36,138 nt of DNA from Shewanella basaltis (GTDB taxonomy: Bacteria; Pseudomonadota; Gammaproteobacteria; Enterobacterales; Shewanellaceae), in the NCBI RefSeq assembly GCF_023283885.1, contig NZ_JAKILA010000033.1, positions 1-36,138 of the forward strand, in the 5' to 3' direction. The translations under genes and the position numbers were made by a program. Shown piece after piece: positions 1-6,852 of this stretch. The notes beneath the pieces were generated by a model. That model ran no database searches. It was not told where the DNA came from and was given only the letters and a program-made list of their open reading frames with translations. Within the stretch, counting starts at the first letter, position 1; every line of letters starts with the position of its first letter.

Positions 1-250
1 AATACTGACTTAACTCAATTTCGCTCAATGCTGCTGTTTCTAAAACAACTGAAAACTTTTGCTCTGGTGACCAATCATCAGAACGATTACTATCTGCCAA
101 ACCCGCACCTGTTTTTAAATACTTATTTTGCCAAGAATACAAAGTCGATAAGTTGATACTTTCTCGCTTTGCGAATTGACTTAATGATAAGCCACTTTCA
201 AGGAGCTTTCTAATGACAGCTTGCTTGTGCTCTTCTGGATAATGCTTCAC
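1..250 (-). CDS. Transposase OrfA-like protein (HTH), partial
   Basis: From a GTG at 250 the minus strand reads MKHYPEEHKQAVIRKLLESG and stays open to the window edge (about 83 codons). A helix-turn-helix-like stretch with LSLSQFAKRESINLSTLYSW is followed by WSPEQKFSVVLETAALSE. These are typical of IS3-family OrfA proteins that bind the terminal repeats and are often joined to OrfB by frameshifting. GTG is the likely start because a stop lies directly upstream in this frame and a GGGAG-like Shine-Dalgarno precedes it. The catalytic DDE part would lie beyond the window. An ATG a few bases upstream is in another frame that stops quickly. Confidence 0.7.
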   Translation of the reverse strand, partial: MKHYPEEHKQAVIRKLLESGLSLSQFAKRESINLSTLYSWQNKYLKTGAGLADSNRSDDWSPEQKFSVVLETAALSEIELSQY

Positions 251-317
251 TCATAACTAACTTACCGCTCCCTGTTTTATTTTTATGAAAAACTGAGGCG
301 ACAACTATCCTGACACA
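1..317 (-). mobile_element. IS3-like insertion sequence, partial (5' end of element)
   Basis: The transposase start lies on the minus strand and the rest of the element continues off the left edge. Its 5' end is placed at about 317, where the minus strand reads TGTGTCAGGATAGTTGTC; TG...CA ends are usual for the IS3 family. A run of seven G (318-324) follows and could hold the target duplication, which cannot be checked because the other end is missing. The exact family is inferred from the OrfA-like protein only. Confidence 0.6.
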
Positions 318-420
318 GGGGGGGTTCATTGATACTGAAAAATATGAAGTATGTGAAAAACTACTGGCTAAAGGCGCTAGCGTCAATGTTTCATCAGAAA
401 GTGGTGACACTCCTATTCTT

Positions 421-1191
421 ATGGCATTAGAAGCATTAAATGTGACTGAACTACCTTATCGATCATTGGATGAACGGTATTTCTGGTTAATAAGCAGTTA
501 TCCACATCTTCCAAGTACAATTAATGGGCGTACTCAAAAAAAGCGACTATTACCCATTATTTCAGCTGTTGAATCAGGAAGATTGGATGTTGTAGAAAAA
601 GTTTTAGATCTAGGGGCTGACCCTAACGGGCGGGGTGAAACCGATGAACAAACGCCGCTTAATGTATGTATGAAGCTCATAGCTATTCTAAAAGACACTG
701 CTAGAGCAAGGCAAGCCCAAGAATCTATGCCTATAACTGATGAAGTATTGGATTCAATTAGAAGGCTATCCGCTGGTATGACAGGGGTAAACCTCGAAGA
801 TCAAGCTTTACATTTAGAGAAATCAAAAAAAGATGCAAGGTTTAGACGGATTGAAAAGATGTGCATGGATATACTTTATCAGCGAATAACCGAAAAAATG
901 GATATTAAAACTATGCGTGAAATAGCAAAATTACTCATAAATTCAGGGGCTGATGTTAATGCTGAACACACAAGTCCAATCAAAGGATATACACCATTGA
1001 TGCTTGCAGCTGAGAATGATGAGGGCGATCTTTTCAACCTAATGCTCATTCATGGAGGAAATCCGACGAAAGAATATATTGATATTATTTCAAACCGAAA
1101 GGTTTCATGCCTTGAAATTGCTGATAGTTTTGATTCAAAAAATGTAGGAAGGATACTTTCAGATATTTCCTCGTACTTATCTACTCATTAA
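421..1191 (+). CDS. Ankyrin-repeat protein, 5' end removed by the IS
   Basis: The reading frame is open from the IS border (about 319) to 1191 and already encodes ankyrin-like sequence before the first ATG at 421 (CEKLLAKGASVNV, then SGDTPI). The original gene therefore began further left and was cut by the insertion. Later repeats include LPIISAVESGRLDVVEKVLD with LGADPN, and IAKLLINSGADVNAEHTSPI followed by GYTPLMLAAEND. Ankyrin repeats bind proteins and imply no enzyme activity. No signal peptide or membrane segment is visible in what remains. No convincing Shine-Dalgarno precedes 421, so the remnant may not be expressed. It converges with the alpA-like gene. Confidence 0.75.
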   Translation: MALEALNVTELPYRSLDERYFWLISSYPHLPSTINGRTQKKRLLPIISAVESGRLDVVEKVLDLGADPNGRGETDEQTPLNVCMKLIAILKDTARARQAQESMPITDEVLDSIRRLSAGMTGVNLEDQALHLEKSKKDARFRRIEKMCMDILYQRITEKMDIKTMREIAKLLINSGADVNAEHTSPIKGYTPLMLAAENDEGDLFNLMLIHGGNPTKEYIDIISNRKVSCLEIADSFDSKNVGRILSDISSYLSTH

Positions 1192-1234
1192 CATTCTAAT
1201 TTAGCTATTTGCATGACTTAAAAATATATTCTTC

Positions 1235-1254
1235 GGGGGTCGATAAAGACCCTC
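1235..1254 (-). terminator. Hairpin between the ankyrin gene and alpA
   Basis: GGGTC (1237-1241) pairs with GACCC (1248-1252) around a six-base loop, and the stem can be extended by two pairs including a wobble. Read on the minus strand it is followed by a T-rich stretch, so it could end alpA transcription. It is weak and short. Confidence 0.4.
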
Positions 1255-1275
1255 AAACAATAATGACGACTAGAA

Positions 1276-1473
1276 TTAGGCAATCTCATTCTGTAAATCC
1301 CGCTCTTCTACCCTTTCCATTATCCAATCTTGTACTTCACTATCTACCCAGGCTACCGCTCTTAAACCAAGGCTTACCGGTTTTGGGAATGTTTTATCTG
1401 CAATGTAGTTATAAATAGTCGAACGCCCTAGCCCAGTGCAATCCATCACTTCTTTCAGTTTAATTAGTCTCAT
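1276..1473 (-). CDS. AlpA-family transcriptional regulator
   Basis: This 65-residue protein starts MRLIKLKEVMDCTGLGRSTI and continues YNYIADKTFPKPVSLG, the usual AlpA pattern of a MerR-like winged helix-turn-helix. A hydrophobic tail follows (VAWVDSEVQDWI). AlpA proteins control excision or integrase genes in CP4-57-like prophages and genomic islands. It is divergent from the radC-like gene. GAGGA lies seven bases before the ATG. A perfect 8-bp inverted repeat (1473-1500) overlaps the start, which suggests autoregulation. Confidence 0.88.
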   Translation of the reverse strand: MRLIKLKEVMDCTGLGRSTIYNYIADKTFPKPVSLGLRAVAWVDSEVQDWIMERVEERDLQNEIA

Positions 1474-1500
1474 TGTGAATTCCTCATATTTGATTCACAA
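1473..1500. promoter_or_regulatory. Palindromic operator candidate at the alpA start
   Basis: TTGTGAAT (1473-1480) and ATTCACAA (1493-1500) form a perfect 8-bp inverted repeat with a 12-bp spacer. The left arm touches the alpA start codon and the spacer holds its Shine-Dalgarno. Binding by AlpA itself or another element regulator is inferred. Confidence 0.5.
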
Positions 1501-1610
1501 CATGGGGAACTCTGGTAAATTTTAACTTTGCAGATCATCGTTCTCGAGCGGATTTCAGGTATATATCACCTATGTGCATAAGCAAACCAACTAACCAAAA
1601 GGAACTCGTT

Positions 1611-2087
1611 ATGCACAAACAACCAAATACTGATTCGAGTACAACTTGGCAATTAACCGCATCTGAAATACTCGCTCGTGCCGCCAACATCATTGCTGAG
1701 AAGCTAATCCATCAAGACGTATACACTAACCCCCAGGTCACTAAAGACTTCCTTACCTACAAGTTAGGTGGCTATGAACGCGAAGTCTTTGGCGTAATGA
1801 TGCTAAACAACCAACATCAATTGATTGAGTTTCGTGAACTGTTCTTTGGCACCATTGATTCAGCAAGTGTGTATCCAAGGGAAGTGGTAAAGGCGGTACT
1901 TGAAGTGAATGCCGCTGCAGTGATCTTTTCACATAACCATCCGTCGGGTGAGTCTGAGCCATCAGAAGCTGATAAACGGATTACGCAAAAGTTAAAAGAT
2001 GCATTGGGATTAATTGATGTAAGGGTGTTAGACCACATCATAGTGGGTAAATCCCCGGTGTCATTCGCTGAACGAGGATTGCTTTAA
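1611..2087 (+). CDS. RadC/JAB-domain protein (island-type)
   Basis: The product is a 158-residue RadC-like protein. The JAMM metal motif is visible as FSHNHPSGESEPSEAD, with H108, H110 and D121, following ELFFGT. Chromosomal RadC proteins are about 220 residues with an N-terminal helix-hairpin-helix part; this short version lacks that region and matches the YfjY/YkfG type found in CP4 islands. Its biochemical role is unproven. ATG 1611 is preferred over an in-frame ATG at 1572 because AAGGA lies seven bases before it. An AlpA gene diverges upstream and a strong terminator follows. Confidence 0.9.
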   Translation: MHKQPNTDSSTTWQLTASEILARAANIIAEKLIHQDVYTNPQVTKDFLTYKLGGYEREVFGVMMLNNQHQLIEFRELFFGTIDSASVYPREVVKAVLEVNAAAVIFSHNHPSGESEPSEADKRITQKLKDALGLIDVRVLDHIIVGKSPVSFAERGLL

Positions 2088-2195
2088 CCAGTATAAGTAA
2101 TCAGCGCCAGACATTCGTACAACGTCAAGACAGCACTTAGTTATTCCGTTCATAGATTCATCTTTAATCACACAATTCAACAAGCCACCAGCAAA

Positions 2196-2229
2196 AAAGG
2201 GATTAAGAGCAGTTGCTCTTAATCCCTTT
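2196..2229 (+). terminator. Rho-independent terminator after radC
   Basis: AAAGGGATTAAGAGC (2196-2210) pairs perfectly over 15 bp with GCTCTTAATCCCTTT (2215-2229) around an AGTT loop. The A/T-rich outer stem gives a U tract on either strand. It separates radC from the DUF2787 gene. Confidence 0.8.
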
Positions 2230-2263
2230 CTGTTGTGTGTTTATTAAATAAGGACGCCTTAGC

Positions 2264-2677
2264 ATGACCATTTCAATTGATACTAACCAAGAACCAGCAA
2301 TGCCTCAGCCTTTCTACCATTTATTGATTCAAGAGCTGGAGGACGTTAGCCCTAAAGAAGCGAACGCAATCACATTGTATTTTCGAGACCCAGATTACTC
2401 GCCTGAACAAGGTGGCTTCCATCCGGTAGAGGTAAGACTAGAGAAACAGCTGAATCAATGGCGATTAGTTTATGTCACTGATTTTGCATTTCATGGTTTC
2501 CCATATCCAGAATTAATCAAAGACATTGATATCTGTTTTAACAGTAAACAAGTCTACAGCTCGATTGGCGGTTGGATAAACCATGATGAAGCTAAAGAGC
2601 TGATTGAATTATTCAGTGATAATTTTACGAGTTACCACCACATGGATGTTTACCAGGTACAGGTTAATCTGGGTTAA
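2264..2677 (+). CDS. DUF2787 family protein
   Basis: This 137-residue soluble protein has the features of DUF2787: a central WRLVYVTDFAFHGFPYPELI, DIDICFN, and a C-terminal ELFSDNFTSYHHMDVYQVQV. The function is unknown. Members are typically found beside radC- and alpA-like genes in Shewanella and Vibrio integrative elements, and the same arrangement is seen here. AAGGA sits about 10 bases before ATG 2264. An alternative start at codon 13 has no better ribosome site. No signal peptide or membrane segment is visible. Confidence 0.8.
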   Translation: MTISIDTNQEPAMPQPFYHLLIQELEDVSPKEANAITLYFRDPDYSPEQGGFHPVEVRLEKQLNQWRLVYVTDFAFHGFPYPELIKDIDICFNSKQVYSSIGGWINHDEAKELIELFSDNFTSYHHMDVYQVQVNLG

Positions 2678-2690
2678 AACGCGATTTTAA

Positions 2691-2725
2691 TCCAAGTTCC
2701 CATATTGGTAAAACGGGAACTTGGA
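2691..2725. repeat. 11-bp-arm inverted repeat upstream of the recombinase gene
   Basis: TCCAAGTTCCC (2691-2701) pairs perfectly with GGGAACTTGGA (2715-2725) across 13 bases. No T-run follows on the plus strand, so a simple terminator is not obvious. It could be a recombinase or regulator site, or a terminator read on the minus strand (ATTAAAAT follows). Confidence 0.55.
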
Positions 2726-2809
2726 AACCCAGCAATATCAAGGGGTGTAAGCAATATTACCTTTTGAAGTACTCAAATCGTCTTTATAGCTCAAATAAGG
2801 AACTTGAAC

Positions 2810-3370
2810 ATGGCGGAAGTACAAGCAATCAAAAAGCATGAAACCATTCAACTCATTGGCCATTTATTGGAAATGCGTTGCAGCAAGCAGATGGCAGATA
2901 TTTGGAATATCGGTTTAAACCTTGCGTTACGAATTTCTGATTTATTGACTATCCAATTTGATGATATCCAAGATGATAGATTGGTTATTAAAGAAATGAA
3001 GACCGGTAAATTAGCTAGCATTAAGCTTAATCAAAAAGCGCTATCACACATTCAACACATCAAAGATGAGTATCCTCATCACATTTATTTGTTTCAATCA
3101 TTCCGCAATCAGCAAGCTAAGAACATCAAACCTAGACCGTTAACCAGACGAGCTGTGACAAAAGCTTTTGCATTAATTGGTGAAGAACTAAAGCTAGCAC
3201 TTGGCACACACTCCATGAGAAAGACCAGGGGCTATCATCTTTATCAAAACACTAAAGACATTGGCCGTGTGATGAAGATGCTCAGACATAGCTCTGAAGG
3301 TGTAACGCTTCGTTATATCGGCATTACCCAGGATGATGTTGATAAAGACTTTGTTGAACTGGAAATTTAA
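2810..3370 (+). CDS. Compact tyrosine recombinase (catalytic domain only)
   Basis: The 186-residue protein has the complete tyrosine-recombinase set: R41 in LALRISDLL, a lysine in EMKTGK (64-67), H134 and R137 in THSMRKT, H160 in LRHSS, and Y169 in TLRYIGI. The usual N-terminal core-binding domain of phage integrases is absent, so it resembles FimB/FimE-sized enzymes. It may invert or resolve DNA locally, or assist a larger integrase outside the window. ATG 2810 is chosen over TTG 2804 because AAGGA lies at a proper distance. An 11-bp-arm palindrome lies 85 bp upstream. Confidence 0.88.
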   Translation: MAEVQAIKKHETIQLIGHLLEMRCSKQMADIWNIGLNLALRISDLLTIQFDDIQDDRLVIKEMKTGKLASIKLNQKALSHIQHIKDEYPHHIYLFQSFRNQQAKNIKPRPLTRRAVTKAFALIGEELKLALGTHSMRKTRGYHLYQNTKDIGRVMKMLRHSSEGVTLRYIGITQDDVDKDFVELEI

Positions 3371-3553
3371 CTATTTGTTATCGCATCCACACTAACCTCG
3401 AACAAATCCATACCACTGCCAAAAGACCTTAATGCGAATAGCTCTGGCTCACGCTACTGAAGCTAGATATCAACGCAGTCGTTGATTCATGACTTCAGTG
3501 GTAATGCATACAGTTTCGCTGTTAGCCCGTTAAACTTTGGCCAAGGAAAACAT

Positions 3554-4279
3554 ATGAACTCTTTTAAATCTGGCGATCATCTCGTAACCAATCTAGATGA
3601 TCTTGGTATCACTAAACATCATGGACTCTATATTGGAAATAGTACCATTATTCATCTATCCAAGAGCGGCACCATAGAAGAGATAGACCTTTGGTCCTTC
3701 TCTAATGGGAATACTATCTGGGTGAAGAAATCGACTTATTTTCCTGACTTAGCAATTGAATATGCGCGCAGTAGACTAGGAAGCACTTCATATAATCTAG
3801 TTATTAATAATTGTGAGCAATTCGTCAATGAATGCTTAGATGAACAAAGAACATCTAATCAAGTAAGCAACATTTCACATATCGCCATTCAAACGGCTGC
3901 AAGGTCTGGATTACTAGGCCAAGCTGTATCAAAGGTGGCTACGGGTTCACTGGCAAACGTCACTTTAGCCTCAACAGCCGCTAAAGTGACTGGTGAATAC
4001 TTAGGTCTACCCGATAACGTCAATACGGTATTGGGTACGCCTGGTGATTTTGTGGGTAAGCCACTGGAATGTATGTTCACAGGTACAGCTAAAACACTTG
4101 AGGATAGTTATGATTATTTAACGAAAGGCGAGATATCGAATGCTGGTATTAAGCTCGTTACAGGGGCTATTGAAACTGGTACTACTGCACTGATATTTAC
4201 TCCTGTTGTTGTGACTGTAACGGGCGTCAAAGCAGGTGCTGAATTGATATCTGACGCTTGGGACTGGCTATGGGATTAA
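3554..4279 (+). CDS. LRAT-like (NlpC/P60 superfamily) protein
   Basis: The 241-residue product begins MNSFKSGDHLV. KHHGLYIGNSTIIHLSKSG (21-39) resembles the LRAT H-box and NNCEQFVNECL (85-95) its NCE-F box, so C87 is the predicted nucleophile with H22 or H23. LRAT-family enzymes are thiol acyltransferases or lipases; the bacterial roles are mostly unknown. The C-terminal half (about 108-240) is rich in Ala, Gly, Val and Thr with hydrophobic stretches around 112-150 and 190-225, which could contact membranes. ATG 3554 is preferred to 3482 because AAGGA lies six bases upstream. It appears to be element cargo. The substrate is unknown. Confidence 0.75.
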   Translation: MNSFKSGDHLVTNLDDLGITKHHGLYIGNSTIIHLSKSGTIEEIDLWSFSNGNTIWVKKSTYFPDLAIEYARSRLGSTSYNLVINNCEQFVNECLDEQRTSNQVSNISHIAIQTAARSGLLGQAVSKVATGSLANVTLASTAAKVTGEYLGLPDNVNTVLGTPGDFVGKPLECMFTGTAKTLEDSYDYLTKGEISNAGIKLVTGAIETGTTALIFTPVVVTVTGVKAGAELISDAWDWLWD

Positions 4280-4295
4280 TGTCTATATAACATTA

Positions 4296-4329
4296 AGAGA
4301 GAAAGTGGATATAAGGCCACTTTCTCTCT
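4296..4329 (+). terminator. Terminator after the LRAT-like gene
   Basis: AGAGAGAAAGTGG (4296-4308) pairs over 13 bp with CCACTTTCTCTCT (4317-4329), loop eight bases, followed by a T-rich stretch. It sits between convergent genes and probably works in both directions. Confidence 0.75.
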
Positions 4330-4396
4330 ATTTGGTTTCTTTTACTTCTGACTCAATAACTTGAAATATTGAGCTCTGTACTCAGTTACCAATGCC

Positions 4397-5065
4397 TTAT
4401 ATACGACTATAACCAAATGAACGAGTCCTATCACCATAATGCTTAGTCTCTAACTTGGCAAAATAACTCAATCGATAAAAGGCGGCATTAAATATCAGCG
4501 GGTAATCCGGTGCATTCTTATTAATATAGTAAACGGGTTTATCCCTGGGGAAGTGTACTAAACCTCTGGCACTGTATGCATCTAGACCTAACGCACTGGC
4601 CCAGGCTTCAACTATCTTGGTACTCAAGTTTTGCCCACTATGATTGAAATCACCTAAATGATTATAAGCATCGTTATTAAGCAAGATAGCCACATGGTAA
4701 TGGTCCGTATCAGCATCAGCTCGCTCCCTTGCCCAAATATGACGCAGAGTACAACGATGCACCCGCTTACCCTCACGTTGCTTGATAAGCCTATCATGTT
4801 GGATTTTAGCGTTCAGAGATTTAAAGAACTTGCTGATCACTGTTGAATCATAAACCGTTGGTGAGTCGTGAAAAATAAGCTGTGGTAGATGCAAATCAAA
4901 CCGCACCATAAAAGTACGAGAGTTATCATTCTGAGCAGTCTGTAAGGTCTGTAGAATAACGCTTAAGTATTCAGCGCTTAGTGGCTTTGGATAAACATTG
5001 AGGCTTTGATATTGACCATTATTGATGACACTAAGGTTAGTGTTAGAAATGTGACGTGTTTGCAT
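4397..5065 (-). CDS. Inovirus Gp2 / YagK-YfjJ family protein
   Basis: This 222-residue protein matches the inovirus-type Gp2 family (YagK/YfjJ C-terminal domain) of filamentous phages and CP4-like islands. It has FMVRFDLHLP near 52-61, then DADTDHYHVAILLN (117-130) with a hydrophobic H122-x-H124 motif, and KPVYYINKN (176-184). An HxH motif followed by conserved tyrosines recalls HUH replication or relaxase enzymes, so a role in starting replication of the element is plausible but unproven. It reads away from a 636-bp AT-rich gap that holds a palindrome and curved DNA. The Shine-Dalgarno is weak (GGA). Confidence 0.78.
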   Translation of the reverse strand: MQTRHISNTNLSVINNGQYQSLNVYPKPLSAEYLSVILQTLQTAQNDNSRTFMVRFDLHLPQLIFHDSPTVYDSTVISKFFKSLNAKIQHDRLIKQREGKRVHRCTLRHIWARERADADTDHYHVAILLNNDAYNHLGDFNHSGQNLSTKIVEAWASALGLDAYSARGLVHFPRDKPVYYINKNAPDYPLIFNAAFYRLSYFAKLETKHYGDRTRSFGYSRI

Positions 5066-5220
5066 GTTGAAATTCCATATAGGTTATTGATTCATAACTT
5101 ATATGGTTCGAGTATTTTTCAACTTGCTCGGCCTCTTTACATATTCTTCAGAACGTACGGTCTAGAACACTATCTAACTAGATAAGACAATAGTATTAAC
5201 AAACCGACAAACCTAGTCCC

Positions 5221-5248
5221 TGAAACACAAGGCATGCTTTGTGTTTCA
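5221..5248. repeat. 28-nt palindrome / hairpin
   Basis: TGAAACACAA (5221-5230) pairs perfectly with TTGTGTTTCA (5239-5248). The centre GCATGC is itself palindromic, so the whole 28 bases are nearly self-complementary. No T-run follows on either strand, so a terminator is unlikely. It lies 156 bp upstream of the gp2-like gene. Confidence 0.65.
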
Positions 5249-5543
5249 GCATTCAAGACAAGGGAGCTATGGGGTTACGTTACTCGACAATTAAACTAAG
5301 AAAGAATTATACGATATCTAGTCGACACGGGTACTTTTACTCGAATTAGAAAATGAAATATCAGATCTCAAGTTACTTTATTGAAAACGAATTCGCATCT
5401 AGCATAATTCAAAAAATAATTGATGTGGAACTAACAACACAATATTATAAATTAAAAAAACTTAGCACCCACCACCTTCCCCATTACCATCAAGAAGACT
5501 TAAACTCCCATAAACACTAGCTTAAACCATAATAATACAACCT

Positions 5544-5657
5544 AAAAATCCAATGAAAACCCAACAAAAATCCAACAAAAACTCAATAAAAATCAAATTA
5601 AAAACCATTAAAAACTCATCTAAAATATAGTTAAAATTTACTTTAAAACTTATAAAA
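5544..5657. promoter_or_regulatory. Phased A-tract array (predicted curved DNA)
   Basis: Eleven runs of four or five A begin at 5544, 5556, 5566, 5577, 5588, 5600, 5610, 5622, 5633, 5645 and 5654. The mean spacing is 11.0 bp, close to one helical turn. Phased A-tracts bend DNA in one direction. The array ends just upstream of a TATAAT at 5664-5669, a position typical of curvature-assisted promoters or origins. Confidence 0.7.
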
Positions 5658-5663
5658 TAAATC

Positions 5664-5669
5664 TATAAT
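5664..5669 (+). promoter_or_regulatory. -10 box for the 300-residue gene
   Basis: A perfect TATAAT lies 32 bp before ATG 5702. No good -35 hexamer is visible, and the upstream curved tract may compensate for this. Confidence 0.45.
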
Positions 5670-5701
5670 TAAGGTACCTTTCGCTTATGGTTACAATTTA
5701 A

Positions 5702-6604
5702 ATGTCTATAGACAATTTTGAGTTTAAAAAGAAATTAGAAGATTTGAATGATCTCGATTTGCATTTTTTATACACGAGACTACTCCAATACCATTGGCTT
5801 GTTTTGCGGGGAAATCAAACCAGTATTACGTCAAACGAAGAAAAGATTAGTAGAATTTTAAATCACCAAAATTATGCTTATCGTAAACGGTTAAATTTTG
5901 AAGTCTCAGTTGATGAAATACTAAGCCAGCGAGTTAGCTCAAAAATACCCAAAGAAAATTTAGATTGGATTGATCCAAGTAACTATAGGCAGTGTATTTT
6001 TGTCTGGATAGCCATTCGTAATATTTTTACCCCATCCATAGGTGGTCTGTTCAAGTATATAAGTGATTATGAAGATCACCTTATGACATTAGAGCCTTCA
6101 ACCGCTTCTAAATGTTATAATCTTGCCCTTAACTTTATGTATATTTGGAGTTTAAATTTAGATTATAAACTTCAAAAAATAGTCGAATTAGAGAGACATT
6201 GGCAGCAAAACGTGGCGTTTAAGCACAAAATGCTTAAATTTATCGAGAAAGGTAATGATGAAACGAGTACTTGGCTCATTTCTTACCTTTCTTGTAGGTA
6301 CCAAAGTTTCCCTAAAGTTCATTTATTCTTTAATACCTTTAAGGAAAAAAAGTCATTAACGTTAGCTTTAATTGATAGTTGGTTTATTCCAGATGCAGAA
6401 AAAACTATTGCCTTAGATAAAGCATATACCGCGGCACATGGTAAAAAATTTAATGGAAAGCCCAAAAATCTTAAAGGGGCTAATTTTTGGCTTGGTGCTG
6501 AACAAGTACGGATGCTTTCTGAAATAGCAAAGAAGAAAAAACTATCAGAAAAAGATCTATTAAACTCGTTAATTAACGACACATATTTACATTTACTTAA
6601 ATAG
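5702..6604 (+). CDS. Uncharacterised protein with RHH-like C-terminus
   Basis: I do not recognise this 300-residue protein. It is charged and aromatic-rich, soluble, and has no signal peptide. The last 41 residues (FWLGAEQVRMLSEIAKKKKL then SEKDLLNSLINDTYLHLLK) have the short strand, helix, turn, helix layout of ribbon-helix-helix proteins, which hints at DNA binding. Directly upstream lie curved DNA and a TATAAT box, but no clear Shine-Dalgarno, so leaderless-like or weak translation is possible. Its place at the edge of the element, beside the possible origin, would suit an accessory replication or maintenance factor. That role is inference. Confidence 0.65.
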   Translation: MSIDNFEFKKKLEDLNDLDLHFLYTRLLQYHWLVLRGNQTSITSNEEKISRILNHQNYAYRKRLNFEVSVDEILSQRVSSKIPKENLDWIDPSNYRQCIFVWIAIRNIFTPSIGGLFKYISDYEDHLMTLEPSTASKCYNLALNFMYIWSLNLDYKLQKIVELERHWQQNVAFKHKMLKFIEKGNDETSTWLISYLSCRYQSFPKVHLFFNTFKEKKSLTLALIDSWFIPDAEKTIALDKAYTAAHGKKFNGKPKNLKGANFWLGAEQVRMLSEIAKKKKLSEKDLLNSLINDTYLHLLK

Positions 6605-6615
6605 CGTCTGCTACC

Positions 6616-6654
6616 AGGAAATGGTGGGTATATCGGTGGGTACAAATGAGCATT
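6616..6654. repeat. GGTGGGTA tandem motif, possible att-arm site
   Basis: Two copies of GGTGGGTA (6623-6630 and 6635-6642) are 12 bp apart, inside a block from CAGG to AGCATT that is repeated in degenerate form at 10846-10883. Similar GTGGGTA pairs occur near P4-type integrase att regions as I recall; that link is inference. Confidence 0.4.
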
Positions 6655-6759
6655 ACCTTAAAGAACGGCTATAACTAACTGTTATAATTGTACTTATATT
6701 TTTTAAATACATTCAGATCCAAAACGTTGAATAGTTTTTTACCCGTCCAAGAATGTCTG

Positions 6760-6796
6760 AAAAGCCCTATTATTTGCTTGTAAATACAGGGCTTTT
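6760..6796. terminator. Bidirectional terminator
   Basis: AAAAGCCCT (6760-6768) pairs with AGGGCTTTT (6788-6796), followed by TATATA on the plus strand. The loop is long (19 bases). It lies between two convergent transcription units, the 300-residue gene and the hipBA operon. Confidence 0.65.
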
Positions 6797-6852
6797 TATA
6801 TATTCCCTTCAAATTACTCTGCTAACACCATCTGACCATTACACGGCAATGT

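Larger units (their letters stand above)
5066..5701. other. AT-rich non-coding region, possible control or origin region
   Basis: No convincing gene lies in this 636-bp gap between the divergent gp2-like and 300-residue genes. It contains a 28-nt palindrome (5221-5248), a GGTGGTGGGTGC-type sequence in inverse orientation (5465-5490), a phased A-tract array (5544-5657) and a TATAAT box (5664-5669). The arrangement next to a possible HUH protein suggests an origin or a complex promoter region; this is inference. Confidence 0.45.

Noticed and set aside
5269..5349. 26-codon ORF after the 5221 palindrome
   Set aside because: An AGGGAG precedes the ATG, but only two bases away, and the peptide has no recognisable feature.
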